Assembly: GCA_964034945.1 (NCBI GenBank)
Contig: OZ035960.1
Location: 19,579,487-19,643,486 of the forward strand
Reading direction: 5' to 3'
Length of the DNA stretch: 64,000 nucleotides
Origin: Chrysopilus asiliformis
Lineage: Eukaryota; Arthropoda; Insecta; Diptera; Rhagionidae
Shown: piece after piece, positions 11,385-24,049 of the stretch
How the letters are laid out: every line of letters begins with the position of its first letter
Numbering within the stretch: position 1 is the first letter of the stretch
Made by a program: the position numbers and the translations under genes
Notes under the pieces: model-generated
Databases searched by the model: none
The model's input: the letters and a program-made list of their open reading frames with translations, nothing else
What the model was told of the DNA's origin: nothing

Positions 11385-12225
11385 AAGACGACCTCCCAAT
11401 AAATTGTTGGTTCATCCAAAAATATCAAAAACGTACAAAATTTGAGATAACTTGAGAACGGTAAAAGATATCAATTTACGGTAAATGGCAAAAATGTAGA
11501 AAATTTTAACATCTCCAATTCTTCCTTAAATTAATTTGTCGAAAAACCGTTAGTTTGCAAATTATTCGCAAAAATATGATTTTTTACATATTAATGAAAA
11601 TATCTCAATAACGGTAAAATATAACGGATAACGGTGAAAGACAAAATTGTGTAGAATGCCATTCTCATTAATTCACTTCATACATTCAGTCAGCAAAAAC
11701 CCGTTAGTTTTCGAGATAATTGCAAAAAACTGTTTTTTTGGAAATAACGGTTTATCTCGATAACAGGTTGAGATATCGAGTTATAGTTAAAGACAAAAGT
11801 GTGGGAAATTTTATTTTCTCCAAGTTTTGTCATACTTAAGGCCACTAAAAAACGCGTAGTTTGGGAGTAAATCGAGAAAAACGAAATTGCGATTTTTGAA
11901 AAACCGCCATTTTGGATACTTCCGGTTAACGGATTTCCACCAAAAGTTGATAGGATCGTCCCATTTCAGGACCCAACATGCCTATAAAATTTCATGGCGC
12001 TAGCTCTATTAGTTTTTGAGAAATCTTGTACACAGACTGACAGACTGACAGACTGACAGACTGACAGACTGACAGACAGACTGACAGACAGAAAGACATT
12101 TTTGAAATATGACTCCAATCGACTCAGGAGTGATCGGGAAATGTTTTTTAGGCAAAATTAAGAGGTCGAAATTTTTCATGAATACAATACTTTATTATAC
12201 TCCGTAGAAGAAAGTAAAAACGAAA
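11385..12225 (+). repeat. Dispersed repeat family C, copy 1
   Basis: The family starts near CGACCTCCCAATAAATTG and contains several relics of the phrase 'ATATCTCGATAACGGTAAAATAT', each followed by AGTTTGCAA-like blocks. A CCGTTAACGG-like segment is followed by a TGGGACGATCC-type block, then a (GACTGACA)n microsatellite at about 12037-12096, and it closes with GGTCGAAATTTTTCATGAAT and TACTTTATTATACT. The same order appears inverted at 38715-39475 and in shortened form at 43500-44090. No coding capacity; the element class is unresolved. Confidence 0.65.
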
Positions 12226-12239
12226 AAGTATATCACTGT

Positions 12240-12600
12240 ATCATCGAATACATTTCATTTTTACTTTCCTCTGTTATAGAGGGAAAATATTGGATTCATG
12301 AAGGAAATTGACTCGAGAAAGGGGTCAGATAGAAACTTCTTGATCAGAACAAAATCCGTTTCAGGCAATATTATGAGGATTTCCGTGTATCTGTCTGTCG
12401 ATCTGTCGGTCTGTCGGTCTGTCGACCTGTCCATTTTACGTATCTTAAATAATTCAAGAACCCCTTAAGCTTGATATTCTTGTAAATGAGTTCTGCGAAA
12501 ATCGTAGTTTTTTATAAACTTTTAGGAAAGTAACGTTACCGATAACCGGTACATCCCACCAATTTTTATAAAAAAATACATTTTGTCCGTTCGCCTTTAG
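12240..12600 (+). repeat. Dispersed repeat family D, copy 1
   Basis: It matches 24050-24580 block by block: TTCTTGATCAGAACAAAATC, the TTTCAGGCAATATTATGAG block, a CTGTCTGTCGATCTGTCGG tract, then TTTTACGTATCTTAAATAAT, and an AAAATCGTAGTTTTTTATAA block. It provides the uninterrupted TTAA site corresponding to the MITE insertion at 24228-24447. No open frame; class unresolved. Confidence 0.65.
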
Positions 12601-15372
12601 GTACTATATTCTAAGTATATTGGAGAATGTAGTCTATATGTATTCCTTGTGAGTCTTTAAAATAGTGTATTCCATTCGCCTTTCTAATTCAGAATGGTTA
12701 AACCCTCGGAAAAATTCAGCTAAACTACAGTCAAGTTTACCTAAACTCCAGTTTAACACCAAAACTTTCGATAAGCGTCAGAATGTTTAACAATTTTCAA
12801 CTACATGAAAAAGAATTCCGTTGAGGGGCGTCAAAGGGGCATTAGAAGGCCACCGAAATATGAAATTTGAGATCCGAATTATCTCCGGTTTCCAGTGGTT
12901 CCAATATAACAAATTCTTTAAAAATACACTTTTTATCACAATTTAAATTGTCAGAAATCCTCATTCTTCTAAAACTTGAAATTCAATCGCCCACACACAC
13001 ACACACAGCCAAATAGATTGCCAAGAACGCAATTTCCAATAATGTCAAGGTCAAGAAATTCAAATTAGCTTTGAGTTCTAATATTCGGAAATGGGACCGG
13101 ATCCATTCAACACCTATAAATTGCCACCAAATGTTAATTTGTCCTTTTTGTGTGACAATAATTGTGATTGCGTGTGTTTGTTATACTATAGATTAGGCTA
13201 GCATAAGTAAAACCGAAAAACATTGAAAACGACATTTACCGCAATTGCAAAGTTTTATTTAGGTTGAATTAATGTAAATAATAAACTGTGGCATCATCCA
13301 TAAATCTAATCGTTTTTGTATGTGTCCGGCCGATGTGGCTTGGCACATGGTCAGGATCTGACATTAAATTGTCATTTGTAAACCAATTTGATTATGTATA
13401 TTTAAGGAGTTAGCGGTGAAAGGGACAATATTCAAGATTATATCAATTCATTTCATTGGACATGTAAACGACATTGGAAACATGGTTGGCTTTCTTTATT
13501 GCGAAAAGTCACTTGAATACGAATTAACACATAATGAAATCTTCGAGTATCCATAAACCGCACTATATCCCTTCTATGATCTTTGAGATACAATATATAG
13601 ATTTCATTGTATTTATATGTTGAAATATATACGTATAGGTGTATAGTAGATACAATACATATTTAAGGAACTCAAAATCCAATTTCCATTTCAATATCCT
13701 GCTCCTTTACTTTGCTCGATATCAGATGAAAATGAAACGTTGTTGGTAGGCTTCGAATTGAATAGATTTGTACATCAAATCAAACATCTCTATAGTGGTT
13801 TTTGCCTCTACCCGCACTCCTCGCTACATTCCCCCTAACAACTCAAACCGATGTGAAAATTCGGAAACAGTACTGGAAAATCTCTACATTGCTGACCTAT
13901 TCGAAATTTTGTTGCTTTAATCACGCCCAATATTACGCATATACGATGAGATTGAGCAATAAATTAAAGTGAGTTTGCGACCGATTTAAAGGCTTGTTAC
14001 TCATCAGATCCTTTTCACCGCAAACTTTCACTAATAGAATTACAAAATCAAGAATTTCCTTCGTCTACCTTCATCAACAGAATTTGTTAGCCTGATATTT
14101 AAACCGCCAGCCACCACCGCCACCACCACCCTCGGATTACTTAAATTCATCACCATCTCATCATTCCTCTTGGCTTGGTATTCGGTTTTTCCGACGTGCT
14201 ATACTGACTCATGTAAGACTTTGTGCCGGTTTTTGGAAAATTCCAAATTGAGCTTTTCGGTTACTGCTTGCTACCCGCAACAATGAAATTCTTACACCCT
14301 TATAAACTTTAAGGTGAGAATATCTAAATAGCTTCATTTGAATATGTATCTATATGCGTTTATATTAAACGAAATATAGCTACTTAGGTACCATCCATAA
14401 GGAAGCAATTTGCATGCAATTCATGAATGATTTTCATGTAATCCGTCTTAATCAGTCACACTCAAAGATATGTACGTGACGTACATTTGTAGTTAGTCAC
14501 AGAACCACCAACATCCCCAGAGCTACACTTTTCAACTAGGGTCAAATGGTGGGGAATGGAGGTGCGGTAAGGGAAAACGGAAATCTGCCTCTGGAATGGA
14601 AAAACCACTATACAATCTTTATAATATACAACCATATAGATATATATCGTTGTTTTTACGTTAAATGAAATGAACGATTAAATTTGAGATGTTGTTGGCA
14701 TCAGCGTCAGTTCCTGGCTATTTGCACCTCATCTACGAAATACTGAGAAAATTTTCACATCACAGGATATGGGATAGCAAATTGCTCGCAACAGGAAGTA
14801 TACTTCCATGGTCTCACAATTTCAATAAGTAATATATAAAAAAAAATAAAGAAAAGTCGGTATACGAGTATCCAATAATCGAGAGTCTGTATGTGCTAAA
14901 TACGGTAAATGAAAATAGGGACTTATTCGAACGAGAAATATTAATCACTAATGAGTAAGCATTGACATCAAAAGAACATAAATATACGAGGATAGAGTGA
15001 AAGGGGCTTTTTGCGGTCATTTAGCTCTGTATAATAAAGAAATCATACTGTCAAAACATCCATCAACTCTGATGTGTTAATAAATGAACATTAAACCCTT
15101 GGTCCTAATTACGACTCCATCAAACATTTTGAACCTTCCGCATACAAAAAAAACTACCCCAGAAACTGAGAAACTAGCATACGAAACATAGGCCACTGGC
15201 CGGGGTAAAAACCATCAAAAGATTGGAGGAAAAAAAACCTAATAATGAAACCTTTATAATGGAAGGAAGTTTCTTAGATCGAACGAAAAACATCAAAAAT
15301 CACTCAACGTACATGCATCGATGGACCAAATAGATTTTGAAAAGAAGTTAGTTCCAGGTAACGACATATCTA
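12601..15372. other. Mostly unique-looking stretch, no gene supported
   Basis: No exon, RNA or transposon end could be supported. Minor features are a short (CA)n at about 12991-13007 and a CCACCACCGCCACCACCACC tract near 14111-14132. The base composition is less monotonous than in the repeats, for example at 13320-13420 and 14080-14300, compatible with intronic or intergenic regulatory DNA, but no specific site can be named. Confidence 0.3.
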
Positions 15373-15374
15373 TA

Positions 15375-16302
15375 CACTCAGAGAAAAAAGTTCGGTAACT
15401 GGTGTCTATTTTCGGAACTTTCCACGTACTCTGTCGAACGAAGTTCACCTACATTTGGAAGTCGGAATTTACAAAGTTTTACAACGCTTTACAGTTAGTC
15501 CAAGTGAAGTTTCAGTAACAGTAGGGAAACATTTATACCATGTGTACAGTACCCAAAAATGAAGTATTCCTACAATAGCTATAAGCTTTGTATAAAAATT
15601 ATCTACAACTACTAAACTTTACTTTTTCGAGTCGAACAGACACCCTGCTAAGTTGATATCCATTGGTTTTCAAAATTTTTGTATAAAAGTGTTGAAACAT
15701 AGGGCAGAGCAGGATTGATTGGAGTCAAGCGAGCGATTCGCACCAATCGAATCCCTTCGAGAGATTCTGAACTCGCCTTATATACTCTGGCCTTAGATAC
15801 TCCGAGCTCTCAAAACATGTGCGAATTGTGAATGAAAGAAAATTTTTATGTGCAAATTTTCCTTCGTCGAAATTTCCACTTCCACAAATTAACTGTACAT
15901 TTGCTAAAGGTATATAGTAAAAATAATACTCCGTATTTTTCCAGTTCAGTTGACAATAGTTTACAAGTACTTGTGCTACAAGTGAACATACTTTTTGTTT
16001 ACCTGTGGCAAGTTGTTTTTCGAAAATTGTACAACTGTTCTAGCCATGCTAAAATTTACGATCTCTTACATCGCATCGTGGCAATCCCTGCCTCAGGCAA
16101 ACATGTTCTTACAATTGCAGGTTAACTTCACATGGTCTAAATAATTTTTCCCCTGAACCTACAGCAAGTTAGTTACTTTTTCCCTGAACCTACAGCAACA
16201 ACATATGTAAGTAAACATACATCTCATTTAGGAGAACTTAGCCAGCACTAGTTAAAATAGTCCTGTAGCAGGCTTAAAACCTTTAATCCACTTCTCTCAG
16301 TG
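15375..16302. mobile_element. Putative TA-flanked TIR element (~928 bp)
   Basis: The left end CACTCAGAGAA after TA (15373-15374) is mirrored by TTCTCTCAGTG before TA (16303-16304), an 11-bp inverted repeat with one mismatch. The interior has a 97-codon open frame (15832-16125) with no recognisable domain, so this is either non-autonomous or a chance pairing of short ends. Similar CACTCAGAAAAATG termini occur at 61090-61361, which supports a family of this type. Confidence 0.45.
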
Positions 16303-16304
16303 TA

Positions 16305-19054
16305 GATTTTCACTACCCTACACAAACATGCATATGTCCTGTAAAACTACAGTTTTTCCCGTATCCACACATATCCGGATAACGCACACATTCAATATGA
16401 GTTTTTAATATAGTGAGTTTATTTGTCGTGTTGAAGATAGTCTTAAGAGCACTTTTTCGAGTGTTTACATTCGACACACTTTTCCTGCTCAACTTGTATT
16501 TTATCAAAGTAAAAACTCTTGTTTCTATTTCTTCTCTCAGACATTTTAAAAAGACGTTTCCGTTCTTTAAGTTCGTTCGCATTTTTCTATAGGTACAAAC
16601 AGTATTTGTTAACTAAAAGATGCTCCATGACAAAAAAAAACCTTTAAATAGATGTTGAAAGTGGTTGAACTGTTTTCTAGAATCGCAGAGCTTTTAAGAA
16701 CATTAGAAAAACCATTCTTTTTAAATTCAAAAATAAATGCTCTGTATATGTTGCCAATTGTACCACCTTTTACAAATACTAAGAAAAATCGTGCGGAACC
16801 AGAAACTTTGTCCAGATTTCCGGCTTATCCAGGATCCCGAACCGTGCAAGAGGAGGGCACTAACGAGATGTTAATTTTAGATGAGTAAAACAAATTCAAA
16901 CCTGTGTGTTTAAAACATGATCAAAATTTTCTTCCACGCTCTTGTATATTTACTTTTACAAGCTTTATGACCAAACATTGAGGTTGATTTCTAGCATAAG
17001 AGTACTCACTTAGTGTGTTTTTCCGTAAGCTCGCTTTAAAAAACATTTTGAGATATTTGAATGTTCACTCCTTCAAATTCAGACTTCACGAAGGACAAAA
17101 CACGGAACGAAACCTGGAAAATGGAAATACTTTCCTGTTAACTGTTAAATAAAAGCTATGTTAAAAAATTGCAACCCCTAATATACGACGCAAAATTACA
17201 AAATTTGATGGGACCAAAAGCGTCGTAAATCGAGGGTGCATATATCTAACACACGTTTTGCGACACATTTTTTTACTGTCAATAAGGATTGTCACATTTT
17301 TTTTATCAATTCAAACATAGAGATTGTTTTCTTTGTATGTAACCTGATAACTTAAAAATTTCCAAAAAAAAAAATTTCCCCAGTTTTTCTTTCCTTTTTA
17401 TACAAGTAGGATACATGGTAGTAGGTACATATTATAATACTGTAAAAAAAACCCTTGCTTTCTAAAACCCCAATAATTTGTAAATTTACAAAAAAAAATA
17501 TCAGTTTTCACTTTTAAATATGTTATATAAAACTTAAAATTGTAGCAAGATTTCAGAAAAATGTATTACTAACCCCTTTTTATTATATTTTTGTCTCTTC
17601 ATTTTGCAAAAAAAAAGTAGCTTAGGGGTGTTAATAGGGTAAGCGCATCATAATAATCCTTCGGTTTGATATTCGATACGGCTGTAAAATTAATTAAATG
17701 CGAAATGAAGCCCCAGCTAATATCGATGCTAACATAGCATAAAAAACAATAGCAAAACTTAATACTATGTAATTAATGATTATCAGCCAATTCTGTTGAT
17801 TTCTGCTAGATGATGACTAATTGAGTTGAATGAGATTCCGTTCGGCTCAGCATAATTCTCAATATAAAAAAATTAAATTTAAAAAAAAAATACGAGGAAA
17901 ATAGGGTAGAAAAAACACAAGCAATGTGGAAAAAGGCGAAAAGCTTAAACGGTCGATGGTTCAAGCAGTTCTTCTAATTTAATCTGATCGGCAACAAGAA
18001 TTTATGGCTTCGATTTGGAATTCAATTTAATTACGACTACACGGCTATGTCTTGGATGTGAAACGGGTGTGGGAGAGCGGTAAGCGCAGCGATGAAAAAT
18101 GAAAATCGGTAAAGTGTGGAAAACCTCCCCGGGATACCGATACGATGAGACGCGACTAAAGAAAAATAAAAACAGCCACCGCCCGCGCAATCAGTCGACA
18201 ATTTTAACACGAAAATGTGTCAATGGTGCTGATAGAAAAATCCGAGATCAAGGCAAACAGAGAGAAAATTTATACGAAGAAAATAAACTTAATTTTTTAT
18301 TCTATTTTTTCTATTGATCGTCTTATTCTCGGGAAATTTTTATTGGCGATATCTTTGAAAATTTTCGATTTCTTCGAACATCACCTGAATATATACGAAA
18401 AATTGGATGGAGTGGAGTTCTTATAGAAAATGTGATTCTTTCGATTCGGCTGAAACCAGAAAATTTTTAACCAGCAAAAGATATTTTTGTAATAAAAAAC
18501 ATCAAAGTAATGCCCAATTTTAAATGAATAAAGAAACACAATTTAAAAAAAAAACGTAGAAAAAAGTTTTTTATCTCAAACATGACTGTAAATATTAAAA
18601 GAAAATCACGCACAAATTTTTTTGATCTATAATAAAATTAATATTCTGTATTTTCTAAACATTCGCAAGTGATTTTTTTACAATACGCTTCAATAAAAAT
18701 CAGAGCGTAAACAAGAAAATCATAGAAGATGAAAATCAAAGGAGAACAAAAGAAAAAATGGAGTACTCGGTAAATATCGTAGGAATAGCTACTGCTTCGT
18801 ACAAATAACACCATTAATAGGTTTACCCCAGCAGTGTGGTTCTCAAACTTTTTTGACCTTCTAATAATCGATGTTTGATTTTTTTTTTCGAATTTGCTAT
18901 CTTGCCTGGAAATTTTGGCATCAGACCCGTAAACGTCTGAGTAAATGGAATCTGTTGCAAAAAAAAACTATACAGAAATTAAAAATCTTGTTTCCCAGAA
19001 CATAAAAGATTGTTGATAAAAATTACGAAATACATTGTTAGCGAAAAAATCCAA
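16305..19054. other. AT-rich stretch; possible one-ended hAT relic
   Basis: No gene supported. At 18832 the sequence CAGTGTGGTTCTCAAACTTT closely resembles the CAGTGGTTCTCAAACTTT start common to many hAT elements. No right end or 8-bp duplication was found, so at most it is a truncated copy. The poly(A)/poly(T)-rich interval 17330-17620 is low complexity. Confidence 0.35.
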
Positions 19055-19180
19055 AAACCGCTTCAAAATTACTCTAACCGTTCAGGAGATAGCAAAAGAG
19101 GGGTTGACAGGCAAGAAAGAGAGGTTAGCGGAAAAAATCTTGAGAAAAAATCTATTGTTAGCGAAAAAAATCCTAAGAAA
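19055..19180 (+). repeat. Diverged single copy of the ~119-bp unit
   Basis: CCGCTTCAAAATTACTCTAA, followed by TTCAGGAGATAGCAAAAGAG and GGGTTGACAGGCAAGAAAGA, repeats the order of words in the tandem units at 7642-7880. It is followed by a local duplication of an AATCTATTGTTAGCGAAAAA-like phrase (also near 19035). This shows the unit is dispersed. Confidence 0.55.
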
Positions 19181-19307
19181 ATGAGCCGCAGGATTAATGC
19201 GAGATAAAATCACTTAATATATTAGGTCCGAAGCGGACATCTACGGACATTTTAGCACCATTTGCCGCATTTCGTCATCTTGACAATTTTGGGGTTATTT
19301 ATTAATA

Positions 19308-19790
19308 GGGCTACCATACATCCCGGAATGGACGGGGGCAGTCGAGAATTTAGGTAAGTTGTCCCGGCCCGTAATTATGCAATCTAGTATTTAATTTATC
19401 AAAAATAAAAATAAAAATTCTCTACTTCAGTTAGAGATTGCTGTTAACATTTTTTTTTGCCTGCGGCGCATCTTTTCAACAACTTTACAATTTTTTTAGA
19501 AACTGTGTGTATATCAAAAAAGATTTCGCCTGCGGCGCATTGGTATTTTTACAGAATATTTATGGAGCGTCAATTTCAAAAAATTTCGCCTGTGGCGGTC
19601 ATTTATTATTATTATTTTTTATGATTTTTATCCAAATCGAGTTTTGTTTTCTATATATAATTTGGTGTTTTGTTTGTCTTCTATTTCAAGCAGCCTCCCC
19701 ACTCCTCCCACCAGCCACTCATTTTCTCCCGAATTGTTCCAGATTGTCCAGAAAAAAATAGTGTCCCAGAAAAAAATATAGTCAAAATTA
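19308..19790. mobile_element. GGGTRACCATA-ended MITE, copy 2 (right end decayed)
   Basis: The left end GGGCTACCATACATCCCGGA matches copy 1 at 4164 after TA (19306-19307). Three internal blocks with GCCTGCGGCGCA variants (about 19459, 19525 and 19588), spaced about 63-66 bp, correspond to the tandem units of copy 1. The right end, AATATAGTCAAAATTAG, is a degraded form of AATATGGTCACCCTA. The 107-codon frame across this region (19438-19761) follows the repeat and is not a gene. Confidence 0.6.
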
Positions 19791-19985
19791 GCGAAGCAAT
19801 TTTAAAATATTTGGCAACTGATTTAATAAATATAATAAACATCATAGACTTTTGAAAATATTGAGTAATAAAACTTTTGAATTGAAAAACAAATGTTTAG
19901 CTTTTTTAAAGATTTTCTTTTAGATAGATAGATAGATAGATATTTTATTTTGAGCCGTATTTACTAGGTATTTTACAATAGTAAT

Positions 19986-20133
19986 TATACCCGTATGGTG
20001 AAACCAAAGGGTATATTAACTTTGCCTTACCGTTTGTAACGCCAAGATCCCGTCATCGCACAAAAAAATGAATTACACCAGTGTGTTTAGAATGATAAAA
20101 AAAGTTGAATTTAGCATGTCCGTCCGTCTGTCT

Positions 20134-20167
<34 letters not shown>

Positions 20168-20600
20168 CTGTCCGTCCGTCTGTCTGTCTGTCCGTCCGTC
20201 CGTCTGTCTGTGGCGCGGATTGCGGGCGCACGGATTGAGCTAGAGACTTGAAAGTTTGCACAGATCCGTTTTTCGTAAAATGCGAGGCTAAGTTCGTTAA
20301 TGGGCAAAAATGGACCATTAGGGGGGTACCCCCGATACGAACGAAAATGATTTTTGCGAATATCTCAAAAACCGTGCATCTTATCAAAAAGTCTAAGAAC
20401 AAAAGTTATTTAGGATATGATTCTACATAAATCTCCCATACATAAAAATCCGATTGGAATAAATTTTAAAAAATCTTATTGGAAAGTTTGACTTCAAAGT
20501 GGAATTTTGATACAACTGTTCGCTGTTCACTTAAATCACCATACGGGTTTTCAATAATTGCCAGATTGGCAATTATAGCTTTTGTTATGTTTTTTAATTA
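19986..20600 (+). repeat. Dispersed repeat family A, copy 1 (CTGT/CCGT core)
   Basis: This copy and the one at 42905-43496 are inverted relative to each other about 23 kb apart and match over nearly their full length. ACCCGTATGGTGA at 19989 is repeated inversely as TCACCATACGGGT near 20536-20548. The shared sequence continues past that to an ATTGCCAGATTGGCAATTAT hairpin near 20560-20580, which suggests the true end lies about 50 bp further right. The interior has the microsatellite, a CGGATTGAGCTAGAGACTTG block and AAAAATGGACCATTAGGGGG. No coding frame. A diverged third relative is at 56570-57320. Confidence 0.75.
20118..20211 (+). repeat. Interrupted (TCTG/TCCG)n microsatellite
   Basis: An uninterrupted 4-bp-phase tract alternates blocks of TCTG and TCCG. 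It lies at the same place inside family A as the shorter tract at 43299-43364, so it is an inherent part of the element that varies in length between copies. The reverse-strand frames across it (threonine/aspartate/arginine-rich) are artefacts. Confidence 0.9.
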
Positions 20601-20737
20601 TTAAGTGACCAAGCAGATGCTTCTACAACTAGTGAAAAAATCAGTATTATCTTAGAATGTTTAATTTAATAGATCTTTGATTTTAATTTTTTAAAGGAAA
20701 ACGCCACAGAGAAGCCTTATTTTGGGTATGAACTTAA

Positions 20738-20856
20738 CCCATTTTGGCCCAAATGGTCGGTTTACCGACCAGTACGTTAAGCAATTTTGATTATTATTGG
20801 TACCACATATATTTCAAAGTTGCTATTATGAAAACACGAGGCCGGGGCAAAATGGG
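20738..20856. mobile_element. 119-bp piggyBac-type MITE
   Basis: TTAA lies on both sides (20734-20737, 20857-20860). The termini CCCATTTTGGCCC and GGGGCAAAATGGG form an inverted repeat, perfect over the outer nine bases, starting with the CCC typical of piggyBac ends. Inside the left end is a short hairpin, GGTCGGTTTACCGACC (about 20756-20771). It has no coding room and must have depended on a transposase supplied elsewhere. Confidence 0.8.
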
Positions 20857-20860
20857 TTAA

Positions 20861-23800
20861 AAACTAAAAATTATATCTAAACTAATACTATTACTAAAGA
20901 AAATTTTCTTTAATTTAGTGACTTTTATGTAAATTGATTTCAGGCAAATTTGCCACCCCAGTGTCCACAGCAACGATATGAAAGAACCTTTTTTTTCTCG
21001 TCCTTCATAAAATCACTGAAACGAAATAAATATATTTCGAAAATACTTCATATCATCCAATGGCTATTAAATGCCGTTGCCAAAGAAACATTTTAAAATA
21101 TACTTTCAAAAAAGCAATCGAGTATAAAAAACGAAATCTATTATTTGGAAAAGGGTTTTCCTACTTCACAATACAACACATATGATTTTGTTGAAAAACA
21201 TATAAATATTCGTATTAAAAAATCGCAAAAAAAATGTATTAAATCTTTTTCCCGTTTTATATTAGAATTGGAAATGTTTCTTTTGTAAATTTCTATCGGC
21301 AACTTTCCAAGATAATACAACACAATGTGCCCATAAAAATAAACTCATTTCGGTCTTAATTTTTCTACCTTTTCAAAAAATAAAGTCAAGCCGAGGAAAA
21401 AAATTGTTAAAAGAGAAGAAAATTGGAAAAAAAAACTTGGATAAAAAATATGTTTCTACTAAATATAATTATGCAAATGTCTTTACTTGCAAGCAACCCT
21501 TCTTTGTAAACTAAACACAACAATATGCTTGTATTGCTTATATATACGAACATTAAAAGCTTTCCTTCAAGTAATATCTTATGGCATAATACGGAGCGAG
21601 CATGACTTTGCCTTTCCTTCAGTAATTTTTCTCCTATGCCTTTAATTCACCTTTGGCTAATATAATTTCACCTAAAAGGTGCCTCGTGTTTTTTTTTCTC
21701 TGTATTTTTCTCATACTAAACATAACCATAGACTAAAGGAGAGTTCAAAGTGCTATAACTTTTATACTGACTGGGTTTACTTTCACTATAGTCGGCCATC
21801 AGCAACCCCCCTAAAAAACCACCCCGTTCGACCTGGTTTTAATGTCGGTCGTTCATCGTCGTTGGTGCTTTTTTAACTGTTTCTATTTATCAAAATGTCG
21901 AAACTAATCAGCCAGATGACCAAACACTATTCGCATAAAGGAATTAGGTGCTTGTACCTAGCGCCGCCAGGGAACAACAAACTTTGTGCGAAACCCAGAC
22001 TCAGACCCGAAATCCGGTCTCATACAGATCCGCAATGAAAAGGACGAAACGAAACACTGAGGAACTACATTTGGGCTAAGGATATACCAACAATTCTTAA
22101 GGAGCTAAACAGTAAATCGCTTTCAAACAATTCGCATTCACATTTGTATCCTTGCGTCGCATTCGGTCGTATAAAGTCCAGCATCGGCCCCCGAACTCCC
22201 GCCCGGATAACAATCGCTACCCGGACCTATCTCAAGCCGTGTTCTCCTGAAGGCTATTCATTCCCTTTTACAATATCCTTGAATATTTCAACGTATATAG
22301 ACAAGGTGGGCTGGTATTGTACTATTAGCAAGTCGATAGATAGGCAGATTCATATATTCCGGTTGTGTCCGGGTTGGGAAAAAGGGTCCGCGCTTAATTC
22401 GATTTTACGGAAGACTTAATTCCTTTCGTCCCCAGCAGTTTGCTTTTGCACAAGGGTTTTGGTATATTCCCTCATAATTTTTAAAGGTTCGCACACGACG
22501 ACGAAGACGACGACGACGACGTGGACTTATGTGTAGGAAAAGGTTTCCATCTAAGTACTTCTGGGAGAAAAAAAGTCGGTTGAATTGGACCCAAAGCTGG
22601 ACGAAAGGAGAATAATACAAGCAGGTATGTAGGATTCGGTAAGAATTGTGTCTTAGTAAACAGATTCAAACAATAGTTGAAAGGAAAAGCTGGAAAGCGT
22701 CGAGTTTCTTTCCGGCTTTCATTTTCATTTTTTTTTTCATTCGTATATTAGCTTTTTTTTCCTTGAATTAAATTCCAAACTACACACCCACCGCACATTT
22801 CACCCATCCGGTTCGAGGGAAACATTTCCATTCCATTTTCCTGCTTTTCAGCTGAATTTCCCCAATTCTATTCAATGTTTCTTATGCTGTACACGAGTTG
22901 TTGCTCCATTAATGATTTCAGAGTTGGGAAACCTTTTCCAGTTAGGATAAATTTTATTGTAAGTCGAATGGTCGGGAGTTAAATGAATACACGCTCCATC
23001 TCGTTTCCACTTCCTCTGAGAACCCTTGATAACTAATATTTCAACTCACCCAAGCAACATTTCAACATTTTTATACTACTACAATATATATGCGAGAATT
23101 TTCAGTTGGGGTATTTTTTTGGTTGATGAACATTTAGGGTCTAGTGAAAACGAAATTAGGAAATAGCGCGCTTGGGAGAAATAATTTTCCCCAAGTATCA
23201 TAAATAAATGATTGAAATTTAGAGTATTTGGTAATGTTTTGGGAGGGGTTATTTAAATATTTCTTGTTGCTTGACTTTTCCCCCCCTAAATATTAATTGC
23301 CATTTTGCAAATTTTGTTTGTCTCTTTTAATCAAAGCCAACAATAAAGAAGGAAACGATGAGGAATGGAAGAGTTTTAATACGATTAATAATTAAAATAA
23401 TTGGAAAGAAAAGTTTATATTGCCTTTTCTTCAGTCTTTTTGTTTTGCTCAGATTAACAATTTTTCTTGAAAATTATTTCAAAGGACAAATTTTCCGGCT
23501 TCTTTTTATTTTTCGTGGAAATAAAATATATACAAATGAAAGGGAAATCAAAAACTTGGTTCAAAAAAAAAGAACAACAAGGAGTGTATCTGTTTTGCCG
23601 TCTGACTTAACATAAAAGTTTTCCGTAAGTTTATTGCAAAGAAACTCACACAATCGCCGAGATTGAAAACTTCACAACAATTGTCTTGCACTTTTGATAT
23701 AAAAATACAAATATGTAAAAAGTATGTCTTAAAAGTTTCTTTTGAATTTTTTTCGAATAACTTTTGTAAAACACTTTCTTTTCGTATTATGCAGTGTTAT

Positions 23801-24049
23801 TCTCTAAATAGTTGATTATTATGTTCAAAAAAAGTTATGTGAGACAGTTCCTCTGCTTTAATTTTTAAGATGAAATATCCTAATTAAGAACCATTTCCAC
23901 AGAGTATTCTTGAAGTTTAAGTTCTGGATGACTTTAAATTAATTAAGATGTCCCATGATTTAGTGGTCTAAACGGCATTTACAGCTTAACTTTTTTTACT
24001 ATCAGTGCATGTGATTAGGCTTTTTAAACAGCATAAATCTAGCTTTTTA
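20861..24049. other. Mixed unique sequence with a GC-richer island, no gene proven
   Basis: The interval 21780-22460 is visibly richer in G and C and in CpG (CGCCGCCAGG, CGGCCCCCGAACTCCCGCC) than its surroundings. A 91-codon frame (22144-22419) lies in it without recognisable domains. It could be an untranslated exon, promoter-proximal DNA or an unrelated repeat. A GACGACGACGACGACGACG-type tract is at about 22496-22520. The remainder is AT-rich with nothing to report. Confidence 0.3.

Noticed and set aside
20053..20402. Threonine/aspartate/arginine-repeat proteins on the minus strand (also at 43122-43409)
   Set aside because: They are translations of the CTGT/CCGT microsatellite within family A.
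19986..20600. Helitron ending in the ATTGCC/GGCAAT hairpin
   Set aside because: The hairpin is followed by TATAGCTTTTG, not by a CTRR terminus, and there is no TC start at the other end; the inverted ACCCGTATGGTGA ends also argue against it.
22144..22419. 91-codon frame in the GC-richer island as a gene
   Set aside because: No domain, no splice signals that would join it to other exons, and the amino-acid composition is unremarkable.
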